This document shows, piece by piece, positions 7,795-16,195 of a stretch of 64,000 nt of DNA. Source of the stretch: Streptomyces bikiniensis. GTDB taxonomy: Bacteria; Actinomycetota; Actinomycetes; Streptomycetales; Streptomycetaceae. The stretch spans positions 1 to 64,000 of the forward strand of contig JNWL01000031.1 in NCBI GenBank assembly GCA_000716465.1. The letters are read 5' to 3'. The notes under the pieces were generated by a model. It did no database searches. It was not told where the DNA came from and worked only from the letters and a program-made list of their open reading frames with translations. Every line of letters starts with the position of its first letter. Positions within the stretch are counted from its first letter, which is position 1. The position numbers were made by a program, and so were the translations under genes.

Positions 7795-8187
7795 ATGGAG
7801 TCGCACGGACCGGAGCGCGGGGCGCTCGTGTACGACCAGGTGGCCTGTGTGGTGGGGGAGTTCCGGGGGAGGGCCGGGCCGTACGCGATGCTGCGGCCCG
7901 TGGGCGGTGGCCGGGAGTGGCAGGCGGACCCCGCCGACCTGCGCCCGGCCACTCCCGCCGAGCGGCTGAGCGCGGGCGTGCGGGCGGCCAACGACCGGAC
8001 CCGCGCGGGCGCGGAGGCGACGGGCCCGGTACCGGACCTGAGCCGGCCGCCCCGTCCCGTACCGCACTGCGTGGCGTGTGCGCTGCTCGTACGGGAACGG
8101 CGGGAGGCGCGGGAGCGGTTCGACCGCAGCGCGGAGACGGACGCGAACGTCCTGATGCGCCGGCACCTGAGCCGGGACCATCCCTGA
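7795..8187 (+). CDS. Conserved small protein divergent from WhiJ-like pair
   Basis: A 130-residue hydrophilic protein, not recognised. It has YDQVACVVGEFRG near the N-terminus, a PADLRPATPAERL segment, and a HCVACALL sequence near residue 85 that could bind a metal with few ligands. Such proteins often sit beside Scr1/DUF397 modules in Streptomyces, so a functional link is possible. The ATG at 7795 follows AAGAGGAGAGG at good spacing. Confidence 0.7.
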   Translation: MESHGPERGALVYDQVACVVGEFRGRAGPYAMLRPVGGGREWQADPADLRPATPAERLSAGVRAANDRTRAGAEATGPVPDLSRPPRPVPHCVACALLVRERREARERFDRSAETDANVLMRRHLSRDHP

Positions 8188-8259
8188 CCGCAACCTTTCG
8201 CGCGCCCCGGGGGTCATGGGTGGGAAGCGTCACGAGGACCGTCAGGGAGCGACCGCCGC

Positions 8260-8877
8260 ATGACCGAGGAAACCGCAGTCCGGGGCCGGAAGGCCTGGTC
8301 GTCCCCGCGTGCGAGGGCACTGGCGGCCGGGTGCCTCGTCCCGGCCGGAGCGGTGGGCTGGTGGGCCGATCGGGACGGCGGACTGCTCTGGGTGGCCCGG
8401 CTGTTCCACCACCCGCTGCTCTTCGGCGTGCTGGCGGCGGGACTGCTGACGGCGGCGCTGATCGGCGCGGTGCGCAACCTGGCCGTCCGCGTCCTGGCGG
8501 GGGTGGCCTTCGGGCTCGTCCTCCTCATGGCCTTCCCCTTCTTTTTCTTCGCGCTCTTCGAACTCCCCCGGGAGGCGTCGGACACGGCGGCCCCCGGCCG
8601 CGACGACCGCAGCCTCGTGATCGTGGAGGGATCCGCCATGATCGACCCGCTGTGGTGGGTCTACGTGGACGAGGGACGGGGGCCGTTGACGCGCCGCTGG
8701 CAGGTGGGCCACTTCAACGGCGACGCCGCCGAGAACGCCCTCGCCGAGGCCTCCTGGGAGGGCCCCGACCGCGTCCGTCTGGTCACGGGGTACGCCGAGG
8801 ACGGCACCGAACGGGTCCACCTCATCGACCTCGACCCCGGGACGGGCCGCCCGTCGCGCACGGTGGAGAGGGGCTGA
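8260..8877 (+). CDS. Hypothetical membrane protein
   Basis: A 205-residue protein with three hydrophobic segments (about 18-37, 45-68, 72-100, the last containing AFPFFFFALF). A soluble C-terminal half (about 110-205) follows, with VDEGRGPLTRRWQVGHFNGDAAENALAE. No family recognised. The domain after the helices is probably extracytoplasmic. It is 72 bases after the preceding gene and may be co-transcribed with it. Confidence 0.7.
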   Translation: MTEETAVRGRKAWSSPRARALAAGCLVPAGAVGWWADRDGGLLWVARLFHHPLLFGVLAAGLLTAALIGAVRNLAVRVLAGVAFGLVLLMAFPFFFFALFELPREASDTAAPGRDDRSLVIVEGSAMIDPLWWVYVDEGRGPLTRRWQVGHFNGDAAENALAEASWEGPDRVRLVTGYAEDGTERVHLIDLDPGTGRPSRTVERG

Positions 8878-8963
8878 CGCGCCCCTCTCCCGCCCCATCC
8901 GCCGTCCGGCCGCCCGGAACAGTCCGGCGCGCCGGTACCAGCACACACTTCTGTGAAGGACGT

Positions 8964-10706
8964 ATGAGACACATGATCCGCCGTGCGGCCGTGCTCGGCG
9001 CGGCCACCGGCCTGCTCACCGGGGCGACCCTCCTCGCCCCGCACTCCGCGACCGCCACCGGCGAGCTGCGGCTGTCGGGGTATGACGCGGTGGTGGCGCC
9101 CGGGGCGATGCCGCGGTTCTATCCGATCGTCGAGTCCGGCACGACCATCTCGGGCAAGGTCGTCGTCGCCGTCGGCACGCAGCCGATGACCGATCCGGAG
9201 GGCGCGGGCGCGGGCTTCCCGGCGGGGTACCGTCCCGGCCTCGGTCAGTGCACGCAGCCCGCCGGCTACACCGGTGTCTTCGTCTGTGAGGGGGCTCCGT
9301 ACCAAGCGCCCAACGTCCTCGTGCCTGCCACCGCCACGGACGCCACCCTCTACTGGGGCTTCGCCTACATACCGGCCGCCGGTGACCTCGACGCGGCGGT
9401 GAAGGCGGCCCGCAGCGCGGGCTCCCGCCCGGCCGACGGGCGGCACGGCACCGGCAAGGTCACCGTCAAGTCCCGTGCCCACGCGCTGTTGAACACGGTG
9501 GCCTTCGACCTCCCGGCCGTCCCGGACGGCGGCACGGTCCGCCAGCGGCTCCGCGTCCACGCCAACGACGCCGGGAGGCTGTTGTTCCGCATCGACCGTG
9601 CCGAAGGGCAGTTCATCGCCTCCGCGCCGCCCATCCGCGTCGACAAGGTCGCCACCGGGCCGGGCGCCGGCTGCGAGATCGGCCGGACGACGGTGCCGGA
9701 CACCGCCGTCAACCACCTCGTCTGCTCCCTCGAAGCCGGGGATCACGTCATCGACTACGAACTCACCGCCGAGAAGGGCCAGTACGCGCAGAAGCTCCAG
9801 GCCTTCACCCGTTACGACATCTACGACCAGGGCGTCTGGGACGAGTCCGACGTCAAGCACACCAGCGCGCCGTTCGCCGTCCAGGGACGTACGGTCAGGC
9901 CCGGCCACAGCCTGCTGGGCCGCGACACCGCCGGCAGGCTCTGGACGCAGTCCGGCACCGGTGACGCCGCTCGGCCGTTCGACGAACGCTACGAGGTGGG
10001 CCCCGGCTGGCAGACGTACAAGACGCTCACCTCCCTCTCGCCCCTCCGGCAGCCCCTCCACTACCGCAGCGCCGTCAGGCCGTCGGCCGTCACCCGGGGA
10101 ACGGGCGACCTCGTCGCCCGCGACGCGTCCGGAACCCTCTGGTACTACGACCGCCAGTTCGTCCACGACACGCCGTACGCGACCCGCGTCCGCGTCGGCC
10201 CCGGCTGGAACGCCTACGACCGGCTCGCCGGTGCGGGGGACCTCGACGGCGACGGGTTCGTGGACCTGGTGGCCCGCGACGGGTCCGGCGGCCTGTGGTT
10301 CTACGGGGGCACCGGCAGGCTCGCCGACGGCAACCGCTTCAAGGCACGCGTGCGCGTGGGCGGCGGCTGGCAGGCCTACGACCGGCTGGCAGGCGGCGCG
10401 GACCTGAGCGGCGACGGACGGGCGGACCTGCTGGCCCGCGACAAGGCCGGAATCCTGTGGCTGTACAAGGGGACCGGCAAGGCCGCCGCGCCCTACGCCA
10501 CCCGCGTGCGCGTGGGCGGAGGCTGGCAGGCCTACGACCAGCTCGTCGTGGCCGGAGACCTCACCGACGACGGACGCGCGGACGCCGTCGCCCGCGACAG
10601 GGCGGGGGTCCTGTGGCTGTACAAGGGCACGGGCGCCGCCGCCGTTCCCTTCGCCACCCGCACCCGTGTCGGCGGGGGATGGAACACCTACAACCTGCTC
10701 TTCTGA
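8964..10706 (+). CDS. Secreted FG-GAP/VCBS-repeat protein
   Basis: A 580-residue exported protein. A Sec signal peptide (MRHMIRRAAVLGAATGLLTG, cleavage near SATA-TG) precedes a beta-rich domain of unknown type (about 35-310). The C-terminal ~250 residues are about five tandem ~50-residue FG-GAP/VCBS units with Ca-binding-like cores (DLDGDGFVDLVARD, DLSGDGRADLLARD) and the recurring RVRVGGGWQAYD. These form beta-propeller-like folds used for adhesion or carbohydrate recognition outside the cell. The last three units are near identical in DNA as well as protein. The ATG at 8964 follows GAAGGA; the ATG at 8973 is the alternative. Confidence 0.88.
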   Translation: MRHMIRRAAVLGAATGLLTGATLLAPHSATATGELRLSGYDAVVAPGAMPRFYPIVESGTTISGKVVVAVGTQPMTDPEGAGAGFPAGYRPGLGQCTQPAGYTGVFVCEGAPYQAPNVLVPATATDATLYWGFAYIPAAGDLDAAVKAARSAGSRPADGRHGTGKVTVKSRAHALLNTVAFDLPAVPDGGTVRQRLRVHANDAGRLLFRIDRAEGQFIASAPPIRVDKVATGPGAGCEIGRTTVPDTAVNHLVCSLEAGDHVIDYELTAEKGQYAQKLQAFTRYDIYDQGVWDESDVKHTSAPFAVQGRTVRPGHSLLGRDTAGRLWTQSGTGDAARPFDERYEVGPGWQTYKTLTSLSPLRQPLHYRSAVRPSAVTRGTGDLVARDASGTLWYYDRQFVHDTPYATRVRVGPGWNAYDRLAGAGDLDGDGFVDLVARDGSGGLWFYGGTGRLADGNRFKARVRVGGGWQAYDRLAGGADLSGDGRADLLARDKAGILWLYKGTGKAAAPYATRVRVGGGWQAYDQLVVAGDLTDDGRADAVARDRAGVLWLYKGTGAAAVPFATRTRVGGGWNTYNLLF

Positions 10707-10723
10707 GCGTGTTCTCGAGGCGG

Positions 10724-10762
10724 GCGCCTTCGTGCCGGACCGTGCGGCCGGCACGAAGGCGC
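10724..10762. terminator. Bidirectional terminator between convergent genes
   Basis: Arms GCGCCTTCGTGCCGG (10724-10738) and CCGGCACGAAGGCGC (10748-10762) are perfect complements around a 9-base loop. They lie between the FG-GAP gene and the convergent GNAT gene. Confidence 0.8.
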
Positions 10763-10777
10763 GGGTGCCGCGCGGGC

Positions 10778-11395
10778 TCAGGCGCTCTTCGGGGCCCGCG
10801 GTTCGCGGCGCATCGCCCACAGGACCGGGCCGCCGCCCGGCAGGCTGAACTCGTCGCGCACGACGAAGCCGAAGTGCTCGTACACCGGCAGGTTGTCCGG
10901 CTTGGAGGACTCCAGGTGGACCGGCAGGCCCGCCGCGTCGGCCTTGGCGAGGCCCGAGCGGAGGAGGGCGGAGCCGTGGCCCCGCCCCCGGGCGGCGGGG
11001 TCGGCGCCTATGACGGCGAGGTACCAGTGGGGCTCGGTCGGGCCGTGCTCGGCGGCGGCCGTGACGGCGTCACGGAAGGCCCCGGCCCGGTCGCCCAGGA
11101 TCTCCTGGAGCTCCCGGATCGTGTCCGCGTCCGGGACGGCCTTGTCCGCGCCCTCGGGTGACACCCAGAAGGCCGCCGCCGCGTCGGTGCGCTCGCACAC
11201 GCCGTGGAGGCCGTACTGCCGGGTGAACAGGGTGGTGAAGTACCGGCCGAGGCCCGCCTCGCGGGTGGCGTCGTCGGGGAAGAACCAGCGCATCATCGGG
11301 TCGTCGCCGAAGGCGGAGGCCAGCGTGCGGCCGACCGCCGGGGCGTCGTCGATCCGGGCCGTCTTCGGTGCGTTCGTCATGGGCATACGGGTCAT
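10778..11395 (-). CDS. GNAT family N-acetyltransferase
   Basis: A 205-residue GNAT enzyme that transfers acetyl from acetyl-CoA to an unknown amine. The acetyl-CoA site appears as IGADPAARGRGHGSALL (about 140-157), followed by VYEHFGFVVRDEF near the C-terminus. The N-terminal helical half, with DDPMMRWFFPDD, is seen in many streptomycete GNATs. Three ATGs at 11395, 11386 and 11380 are possible starts and none has a clear ribosome-binding site. Confidence 0.88.
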   Translation of the reverse strand: MTRMPMTNAPKTARIDDAPAVGRTLASAFGDDPMMRWFFPDDATREAGLGRYFTTLFTRQYGLHGVCERTDAAAAFWVSPEGADKAVPDADTIRELQEILGDRAGAFRDAVTAAAEHGPTEPHWYLAVIGADPAARGRGHGSALLRSGLAKADAAGLPVHLESSKPDNLPVYEHFGFVVRDEFSLPGGGPVLWAMRREPRAPKSA

Positions 11396-11433
11396 TCTGC
11401 ACCCGTGTTGATCTTCGTCCGTCGCGGGGTGCC

Positions 11434-12021
11434 TCAGGCGCGGGCGGTCCGGCGGGCGGCGCGGATCAGACGGACCGCGGCCACGACCGGGAGGGCGACC
11501 GCCGTCACGAGGAGGACGAGCAGTTCCGCCGGTCCGATGCGGCCCGCCGCGCCGAGGAGGCCGCTCAGGGGGAGCGCGAGGGGGGCGAGCACCACGAGGG
11601 CGGTCGCGAGGACCTTGGTGCCCCGCTCCCAGGCGTCGGACGTCCACAGCAGGACCAGGCCCGCGATCAGGACGATCAGGCCGACGTAGGAGCCGAGGAG
11701 CACGGCGAGCCCGCTGACGCCGAGCAGGACGGCCGTGTGGGTCGTACGGCCCTTCGACACGCCCTCGGGGCGCTGCCCGGTGGGCGCCCCGGCCGTCTCC
11801 GGCTCCTCCGCGCGGGCGGCGGCGACGATCGCGGCGGGGCTGCCGAGGCGGTCGAGGGCGGCGCGGACGGTCTCCGGGTCCCGCTCCTCGCCCACGGCGA
11901 CGTCGAGGTGTTCGCGCAGGTCCGCGAGGAGTTCCTCGCGGCGCTCGGCCGGCAGGGAGGACGCCTCCCGCCCGACCGCGGCCAGGTAGTCGGTCACGAG
12001 GGGGTGTGCGGTGCGGGTCAT
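11434..12021 (-). CDS. HAAS-domain membrane protein
   Basis: A 195-residue protein. Residues 1-70 form a helical HAAS/DUF1700-like domain (TDYLAAVGREASSLPAERREELLADLREHL), followed by a linker and three or four membrane helices (about 95-185). HAAS proteins are typically paired with a PadR regulator that controls them, as here: this gene overlaps padR by four bases. They are thought to act as membrane sensors or modulators; the signal is unknown. Confidence 0.85.
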   Translation of the reverse strand: MTRTAHPLVTDYLAAVGREASSLPAERREELLADLREHLDVAVGEERDPETVRAALDRLGSPAAIVAAARAEEPETAGAPTGQRPEGVSKGRTTHTAVLLGVSGLAVLLGSYVGLIVLIAGLVLLWTSDAWERGTKVLATALVVLAPLALPLSGLLGAAGRIGPAELLVLLVTAVALPVVAAVRLIRAARRTARA

Positions 12022-12389
12022 GCGGAACCTCCGGGGGACGCGGTCAGGAAGTGGTCGACGCCGTCGCGGAAGCGCGGCCAGTCCTCGGTGAACTCGGCGA
12101 GCGCGGCCCGGCCGGACGCGGTGAGCGTGTAGTAGCGGCGGGCGGGCCCGGAGGCCGACTCGCGCAGCTCGGTGTCGACGAGACCGTCACGGCGGAGCCG
12201 GGACAGCAGGGGGTAGATCGTGCCCTGGCTGGTGGTCATGACGCTGACGGCGGCCAGCTCGTCGAGGATCTCGACGCCGTAGCGGGGGCCGCCCCGGAGG
12301 AGCGCCAGGACGCAGTACTCCAGGACGCCCTTGCGCAGCTGTGCGGCGACCCTGCCGGCCGCCTCCGATCTTGCTTCGCCAGGAACCAT
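12018..12389 (-). CDS. PadR family transcriptional regulator
   Basis: A 123-residue winged-helix repressor. The PadR fold is clear: RKGVLEYCVLALLRGGPRYG (recognition region), TSQGTIYPLLSRLRRDGLV, and the wing-to-dimer segment RRYYTLTASGRAAL. It overlaps the HAAS membrane protein gene (ATGA) and probably represses the pair. The sequence just before the ATG, TATCTTGCATAACAT, has PadR-box character and could be the self-operator. GGAGG lies 13 bases before the ATG, somewhat far. Confidence 0.9.
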   Translation of the reverse strand: MVPGEARSEAAGRVAAQLRKGVLEYCVLALLRGGPRYGVEILDELAAVSVMTTSQGTIYPLLSRLRRDGLVDTELRESASGPARRYYTLTASGRAALAEFTEDWPRFRDGVDHFLTASPGGSA

Positions 12390-12449
12390 GTTATGCAAGA
12401 TACCTCCGGAGGGGGCGTCGATCAACGGACCGCGTGCGACGATCCCCCG

Positions 12450-12998
12450 GTGACCGAACAGACCGCCGTGCCCGGCACCGTACGGACCGGACGCCTCGAC
12501 CTCGTCCCCCTCGCCGTCGCGCACGCCGGGGAGATGGCGGAGGTCCTGGCCGACCCCGCCCTGCACGCCTTCATCGGGGGCGCCCCGCTGTCCCCGTCCG
12601 AACTGCGGGCGCGGTACGAACGGTTGGCCGCCGGATCGCCGGACCCGTCCGTGGCCTGGCACAACTGGGTGGTACGGCTCCGTGCCGAGGAGCGGCTCAC
12701 CGGCACCGTCCAGGCGACCGTCACCGACGGCGGCCGGACCGCCGAGGTCGCGTGGGTCGTCGGCACGGCCTGGCAGGGCCGGGGCATCGCGCGCGAAGCG
12801 GCCGGGGGCCTGGTCGCCCTGCTCGCGTCCCGGGGCGTACGGACCGTCGTCGCCCACGTCCACCCCGACCACGAGGCCTCCGCCGCCGTCGCCCGCGCGG
12901 CCGGCCTCGCGCCCACCGACCGCACGGAGGACGGCGAGGTGCGCTGGGAGCTGCGGGTGGCCTCGCCGGACGCGCTCCCGTACGGGCTTGGAGTCTGA
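12450..12998 (+). CDS. GNAT family N-acetyltransferase (RimJ-like)
   Basis: A 182-residue GNAT protein of the ribosomal-protein/amino-acid acetyltransferase type: TGRLDLVPLAVAHAGEMAEVL at the start, a TAEVAWVVGTAWQGRGIAREA acetyl-CoA site (about 95-115), and VHPDHEASAAVARAAGL. Substrate unknown; antibiotic-resistance members share this layout. GTG at 12450 is divergent from padR across a 60-base gap, so the two probably share a regulatory region. Confidence 0.87.
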   Translation: MTEQTAVPGTVRTGRLDLVPLAVAHAGEMAEVLADPALHAFIGGAPLSPSELRARYERLAAGSPDPSVAWHNWVVRLRAEERLTGTVQATVTDGGRTAEVAWVVGTAWQGRGIAREAAGGLVALLASRGVRTVVAHVHPDHEASAAVARAAGLAPTDRTEDGEVRWELRVASPDALPYGLGV

Positions 12999-13047
12999 AC
13001 GACCGGGTACCCGGCGACGGAGATCGTCCGGGAGGGTCGTGTTGGCC

Positions 13048-13665
13048 ATGCAAGGAGGAGTCCTCCTCTCCGTCTGCGCGACGGCGTGCGCCGCCGTGAT
13101 CGGCGTCCGCCAGGCGCGCAAGGAGACGCGGGAGGCGAGGGAGGCACGGGACTCGGTGTGGCGCGCGCCGTTCGCCGGAACCGGTACGGGGCCGGGGGCG
13201 GCGGGCGGAAGAGCCGTCTTCGGCGCCGCGGCGCTGCTCGCCCTCGTCCCGTTCCTGCTCGTCACGCTCTCGCACGGATACGGGACGGAGAGCAGGATCT
13301 CGGCCGTCCCGTTCCGGGAGATCCTGGACGCGTCCGCCCACGCCGACGTGGACCTCTCGGACGTGCGGGCCGTCAACCTCGTCGGCAACGCCCTCCTGCT
13401 CGTCCCCTTCGGCGCGACCGCCGCGTTCCTGTGGTCGGGCCGTCGGCACGTGCTCAAGACCGCCCTGGCCGGCGCGGCGTTCTCCCTCGTCGTCGAGGTG
13501 GCGCAGTACGCGCTCTCCCTGGGCCGCGTCTCGTCCGTCGACGACGTCCTCCTCAACACCGCGGGCGCCGCCCTGGGCGCCTTCCTGGTCCGGCGCAGGA
13601 CCAGGAGGACGCGGGCGCGGCGGCTCACCCTGCCGAGGCCGTCCCGCGCCGGCGGAAGGTCCTGA
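13048..13665 (+). CDS. VanZ family membrane protein
   Basis: A 205-residue VanZ-like protein: several helices with the conserved stretch VNLVGNALLLVPFGATAAFLW and EVAQYALSLGRVSSVDDVLLNTAGAALG. VanZ gives low-level teicoplanin resistance; most relatives are of unknown role at the membrane. The start is ambiguous: ATG 13048 is 11 bases from GGAGGG, while TTG 13042 and GTG 13039 are closer to it. The last 41 bases overlap the convergent YfhO gene. Confidence 0.85.
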   Translation: MQGGVLLSVCATACAAVIGVRQARKETREAREARDSVWRAPFAGTGTGPGAAGGRAVFGAAALLALVPFLLVTLSHGYGTESRISAVPFREILDASAHADVDLSDVRAVNLVGNALLLVPFGATAAFLWSGRRHVLKTALAGAAFSLVVEVAQYALSLGRVSSVDDVLLNTAGAALGAFLVRRRTRRTRARRLTLPRPSRAGGRS

Positions 13666-15934
13666 GCCCGGCGCGGGACAGCAGGACCAGCACCGCCACC
13701 GCCCCCGCCGCCAGGCCCGCCCGCAGCCCCGGCGGCCGGAAGGAGCAGGAGAGTTCCGTGCGGTCGGGGCCGAGGGGGAGCGCCAGGAGGCCGCCGTACG
13801 CGGCCGGTTCGGCGTTCTCGCAGCGCCAGCCCGCTATGCGCGGGGCCGCCACGACCGCCGTGCCGCCGCCCGGCGGGAGGACGGCCCGCATCCCGGACGG
13901 GGTGACCTCCACCGAGGTCGCCGCGCGGGCGCGCAGGGCCGCGACCGCCGCGCGCAGGCGCCCGTGGTCCAGGCAGCCCAGCTCGCCGGGGCCCGGGAGC
14001 GACGGCCGCAGGCCGGGGGTCCGCTGGAGGCCGAGGGACACCATCGCCGCCTGCCGCTTCGGCCGCCCGCCCAGGAGCCGGACCTCGCGGTCGCCCAGGC
14101 GGGCCGGGCCCGTGGCGTCCGGGGCCCAGAGGAAGACCTCCGTACCGACCCGGCACGCGCCCGCGTGCGGAGCCTCGTACACCCGGGAGCCGAGCAGGAG
14201 TTCCTGGTTCCGGAAGGGCGACGGGCCGTAGGCCGGGGGCGGGCCCGGCGGCCGTACCGTCACCAGGGGCAGGAACGTCTCCGTGCGGACCACCCCGCCG
14301 TCCCGCCAGCGCGCCCCCACCCCGAACAGCGCGTCCGTCACCGGGTTGTCGAGGCCGAGCAGGTTCCGGCCCCGCGAGGTCCAGCCGCCGCCGAGCGCGT
14401 CCAGGACGGAGGTGAGGACCGCCGGGGTGTGGCTGCTGTAGTACGCGGCGCCCTGGCCGCCCAGGAGCAGCGGGTCGTTGCCCGCGACCCGGGGCAGGCC
14501 CGGGTCCGTGCGGTACGCGGGCCAGCCGTCCGCCGCCGCGAGCGCCGCCGCCCGCCGCTCCTGCTCCGGGCCGGACGGCGGGTAGTCGTCCAGCCGTACG
14601 AGTCGTTCCCGGTCCGCGTACGCCGTCGTCGCCGACGCCTGGCCGAGCAGCGTGCCCGTCACGAGGAGCGCGGCGAGCACGGCGCACCGGCCCCGGCGGG
14701 GGAGGAGCAGGGCGCCCGCCACGGCCGCGAGGCCCGCGCCCGCGAGCAGGAGCGCCCAGGGGGTGAGGACCGGGCTCGGCAGCGCCGCGAGGGCCAGGGC
14801 CAGGACGACCGCCGAGCCGCCGGCCACCGCCCGGCGGTCCGGCCGTCCGTGGGTCAGGGTCGTCCACGCCGTCAGGACCAGGACCCCGGAGAGGACGAAC
14901 GTCTGCCGGTACGGGCTGCCGTTCGGCGTCGCGAAGGCGTGCCAGAGCAGATGCGTCGGGCCCCACTGCATCGACGCCGCCACCGCCGCGCACAGCCCCG
15001 GCCACAGCCACCGCTCCCGGCCCGGCACGTCCCGGCGGAAGAGCAGGGCCCCCGCGAGCAGCGGGACCGCCGTGCAGACGAAGGCCGCCGGGGTCGCGAA
15101 GCCGTACGTCACCGGGAGCAGCCGGGCGAGGAAGTCCGTCCCGGTCACCGGGGCGAACTCCCGCACCAGGCCCGGGTGGGCCTGCCGGGAGCCGAGGAGG
15201 ACGGGGAGGAGCACGGGGGCCGCGAGGCCCACCCCGAGGCCCGTCGTGACCGCCGCCCGCACCAGGGTCCGTACCCGGAAGGAGTCCGTCACCGCCAGAC
15301 GGACCAGGAGGACCAGGGCGGCGCCCAGGGTCGCCATGTACGCCGTGTAGAAGTTCGCGACCCAGCAGACCGCCACCACCAGCGGGCCGAGCAGCGGCCG
15401 GCGCCCCTCCCGCACCCACTCGCCCACCAGGCAGAGCAGCGGGAAGGCGATCAGGCCGTCCAGCCACATCGGGTTGTACGTGCCCTCCGCGAGCGACCAG
15501 CCGCACAGCGCGTACGAGGCGCCGAGCACCGCCGCCCACCACCACGCCCCCGGGCCGAGGCGGCGCAGCAGGAACGTCGTCGCGGCCGCCGCGACCGCCG
15601 TCTTCAGGACGGTGACCGCGTACACCGCGTACTCGACGTCCCCGCGCGGGAAGAGCGCCACCAGCGGGGCGAACGGGCTCGACAGGTAGGTGCCGTAGTC
15701 GGGCAGGAAGCTCGTCCCCCAGCCCGCCCGCCAGTCGAACAGGAGCCCGCCGTCCGCCCGCCCCCGCAGCAGGTCCCACAGGTGCGCGTGGAACGGCACG
15801 AACTGGTTGGCGAGGTCGTTCACGGCCCGGTGGCGCGGCCCGAAGGGGAAGACCCGGGCGACGGCGTCCCCGCCGCAGACGGCGACGACGGAGAGGAGGG
15901 CGGCCAGGAGGCACGCGCGGCTGTTCTTCGGCAT
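13625..15934 (-). CDS. YfhO family membrane protein
   Basis: A 769-residue protein with about a dozen membrane helices and a large extracytoplasmic C-terminal domain (about 440-735). It matches the YfhO/GT-C fold: an N-terminal loop with NDLANQFVPFHAHLWD, and later repeated hydrophobic blocks. In Firmicutes, YfhO-type proteins glycosylate lipoteichoic acid or membrane lipids; a comparable sugar-transfer role from a lipid-linked donor is likely but unproven here. A final helix (about 736-755) precedes a short basic tail. Confidence 0.85.
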   Translation of the reverse strand: MPKNSRACLLAALLSVVAVCGGDAVARVFPFGPRHRAVNDLANQFVPFHAHLWDLLRGRADGGLLFDWRAGWGTSFLPDYGTYLSSPFAPLVALFPRGDVEYAVYAVTVLKTAVAAAATTFLLRRLGPGAWWWAAVLGASYALCGWSLAEGTYNPMWLDGLIAFPLLCLVGEWVREGRRPLLGPLVVAVCWVANFYTAYMATLGAALVLLVRLAVTDSFRVRTLVRAAVTTGLGVGLAAPVLLPVLLGSRQAHPGLVREFAPVTGTDFLARLLPVTYGFATPAAFVCTAVPLLAGALLFRRDVPGRERWLWPGLCAAVAASMQWGPTHLLWHAFATPNGSPYRQTFVLSGVLVLTAWTTLTHGRPDRRAVAGGSAVVLALALAALPSPVLTPWALLLAGAGLAAVAGALLLPRRGRCAVLAALLVTGTLLGQASATTAYADRERLVRLDDYPPSGPEQERRAAALAAADGWPAYRTDPGLPRVAGNDPLLLGGQGAAYYSSHTPAVLTSVLDALGGGWTSRGRNLLGLDNPVTDALFGVGARWRDGGVVRTETFLPLVTVRPPGPPPAYGPSPFRNQELLLGSRVYEAPHAGACRVGTEVFLWAPDATGPARLGDREVRLLGGRPKRQAAMVSLGLQRTPGLRPSLPGPGELGCLDHGRLRAAVAALRARAATSVEVTPSGMRAVLPPGGGTAVVAAPRIAGWRCENAEPAAYGGLLALPLGPDRTELSCSFRPPGLRAGLAAGAVAVLVLLSRAGLRTFRRRGTASAG

Positions 15935-16195
15935 GACGGGTCGAATATGCCAGCGAAAGCGGGCGAAACGGCGGGACGGGAAGGCAGTTCACGCGATGGT
16001 CGCCCGGAGGTCACCCGCGGCCGCCGCGGGCGCCGGACGGCGGCGGGAACGGGTGGGGCGGGCCGACACCCGGGTGACGGGTGAGTCGTTGGGGGAAACA
16101 GTCGCTCCGAAGTGGTGGCTCCGGCCCCGGTGACTCCCTACCATCGATCACCGCAAGGTCGTCCAACTGACGCACGACCAGCCCGGGAGGCTCCT

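Noticed and set aside
6598..8187. Classic toxin-antitoxin locus
   Set aside because: The helix-turn-helix/DUF397 pair looks WhiJ-like and no toxin fold was seen.
12390..15992. Very long minus-strand open frame that includes padR
   Set aside because: Overlaps the GNAT, VanZ and YfhO genes in another frame; sequence is low-complexity. PadR starts at 12389.
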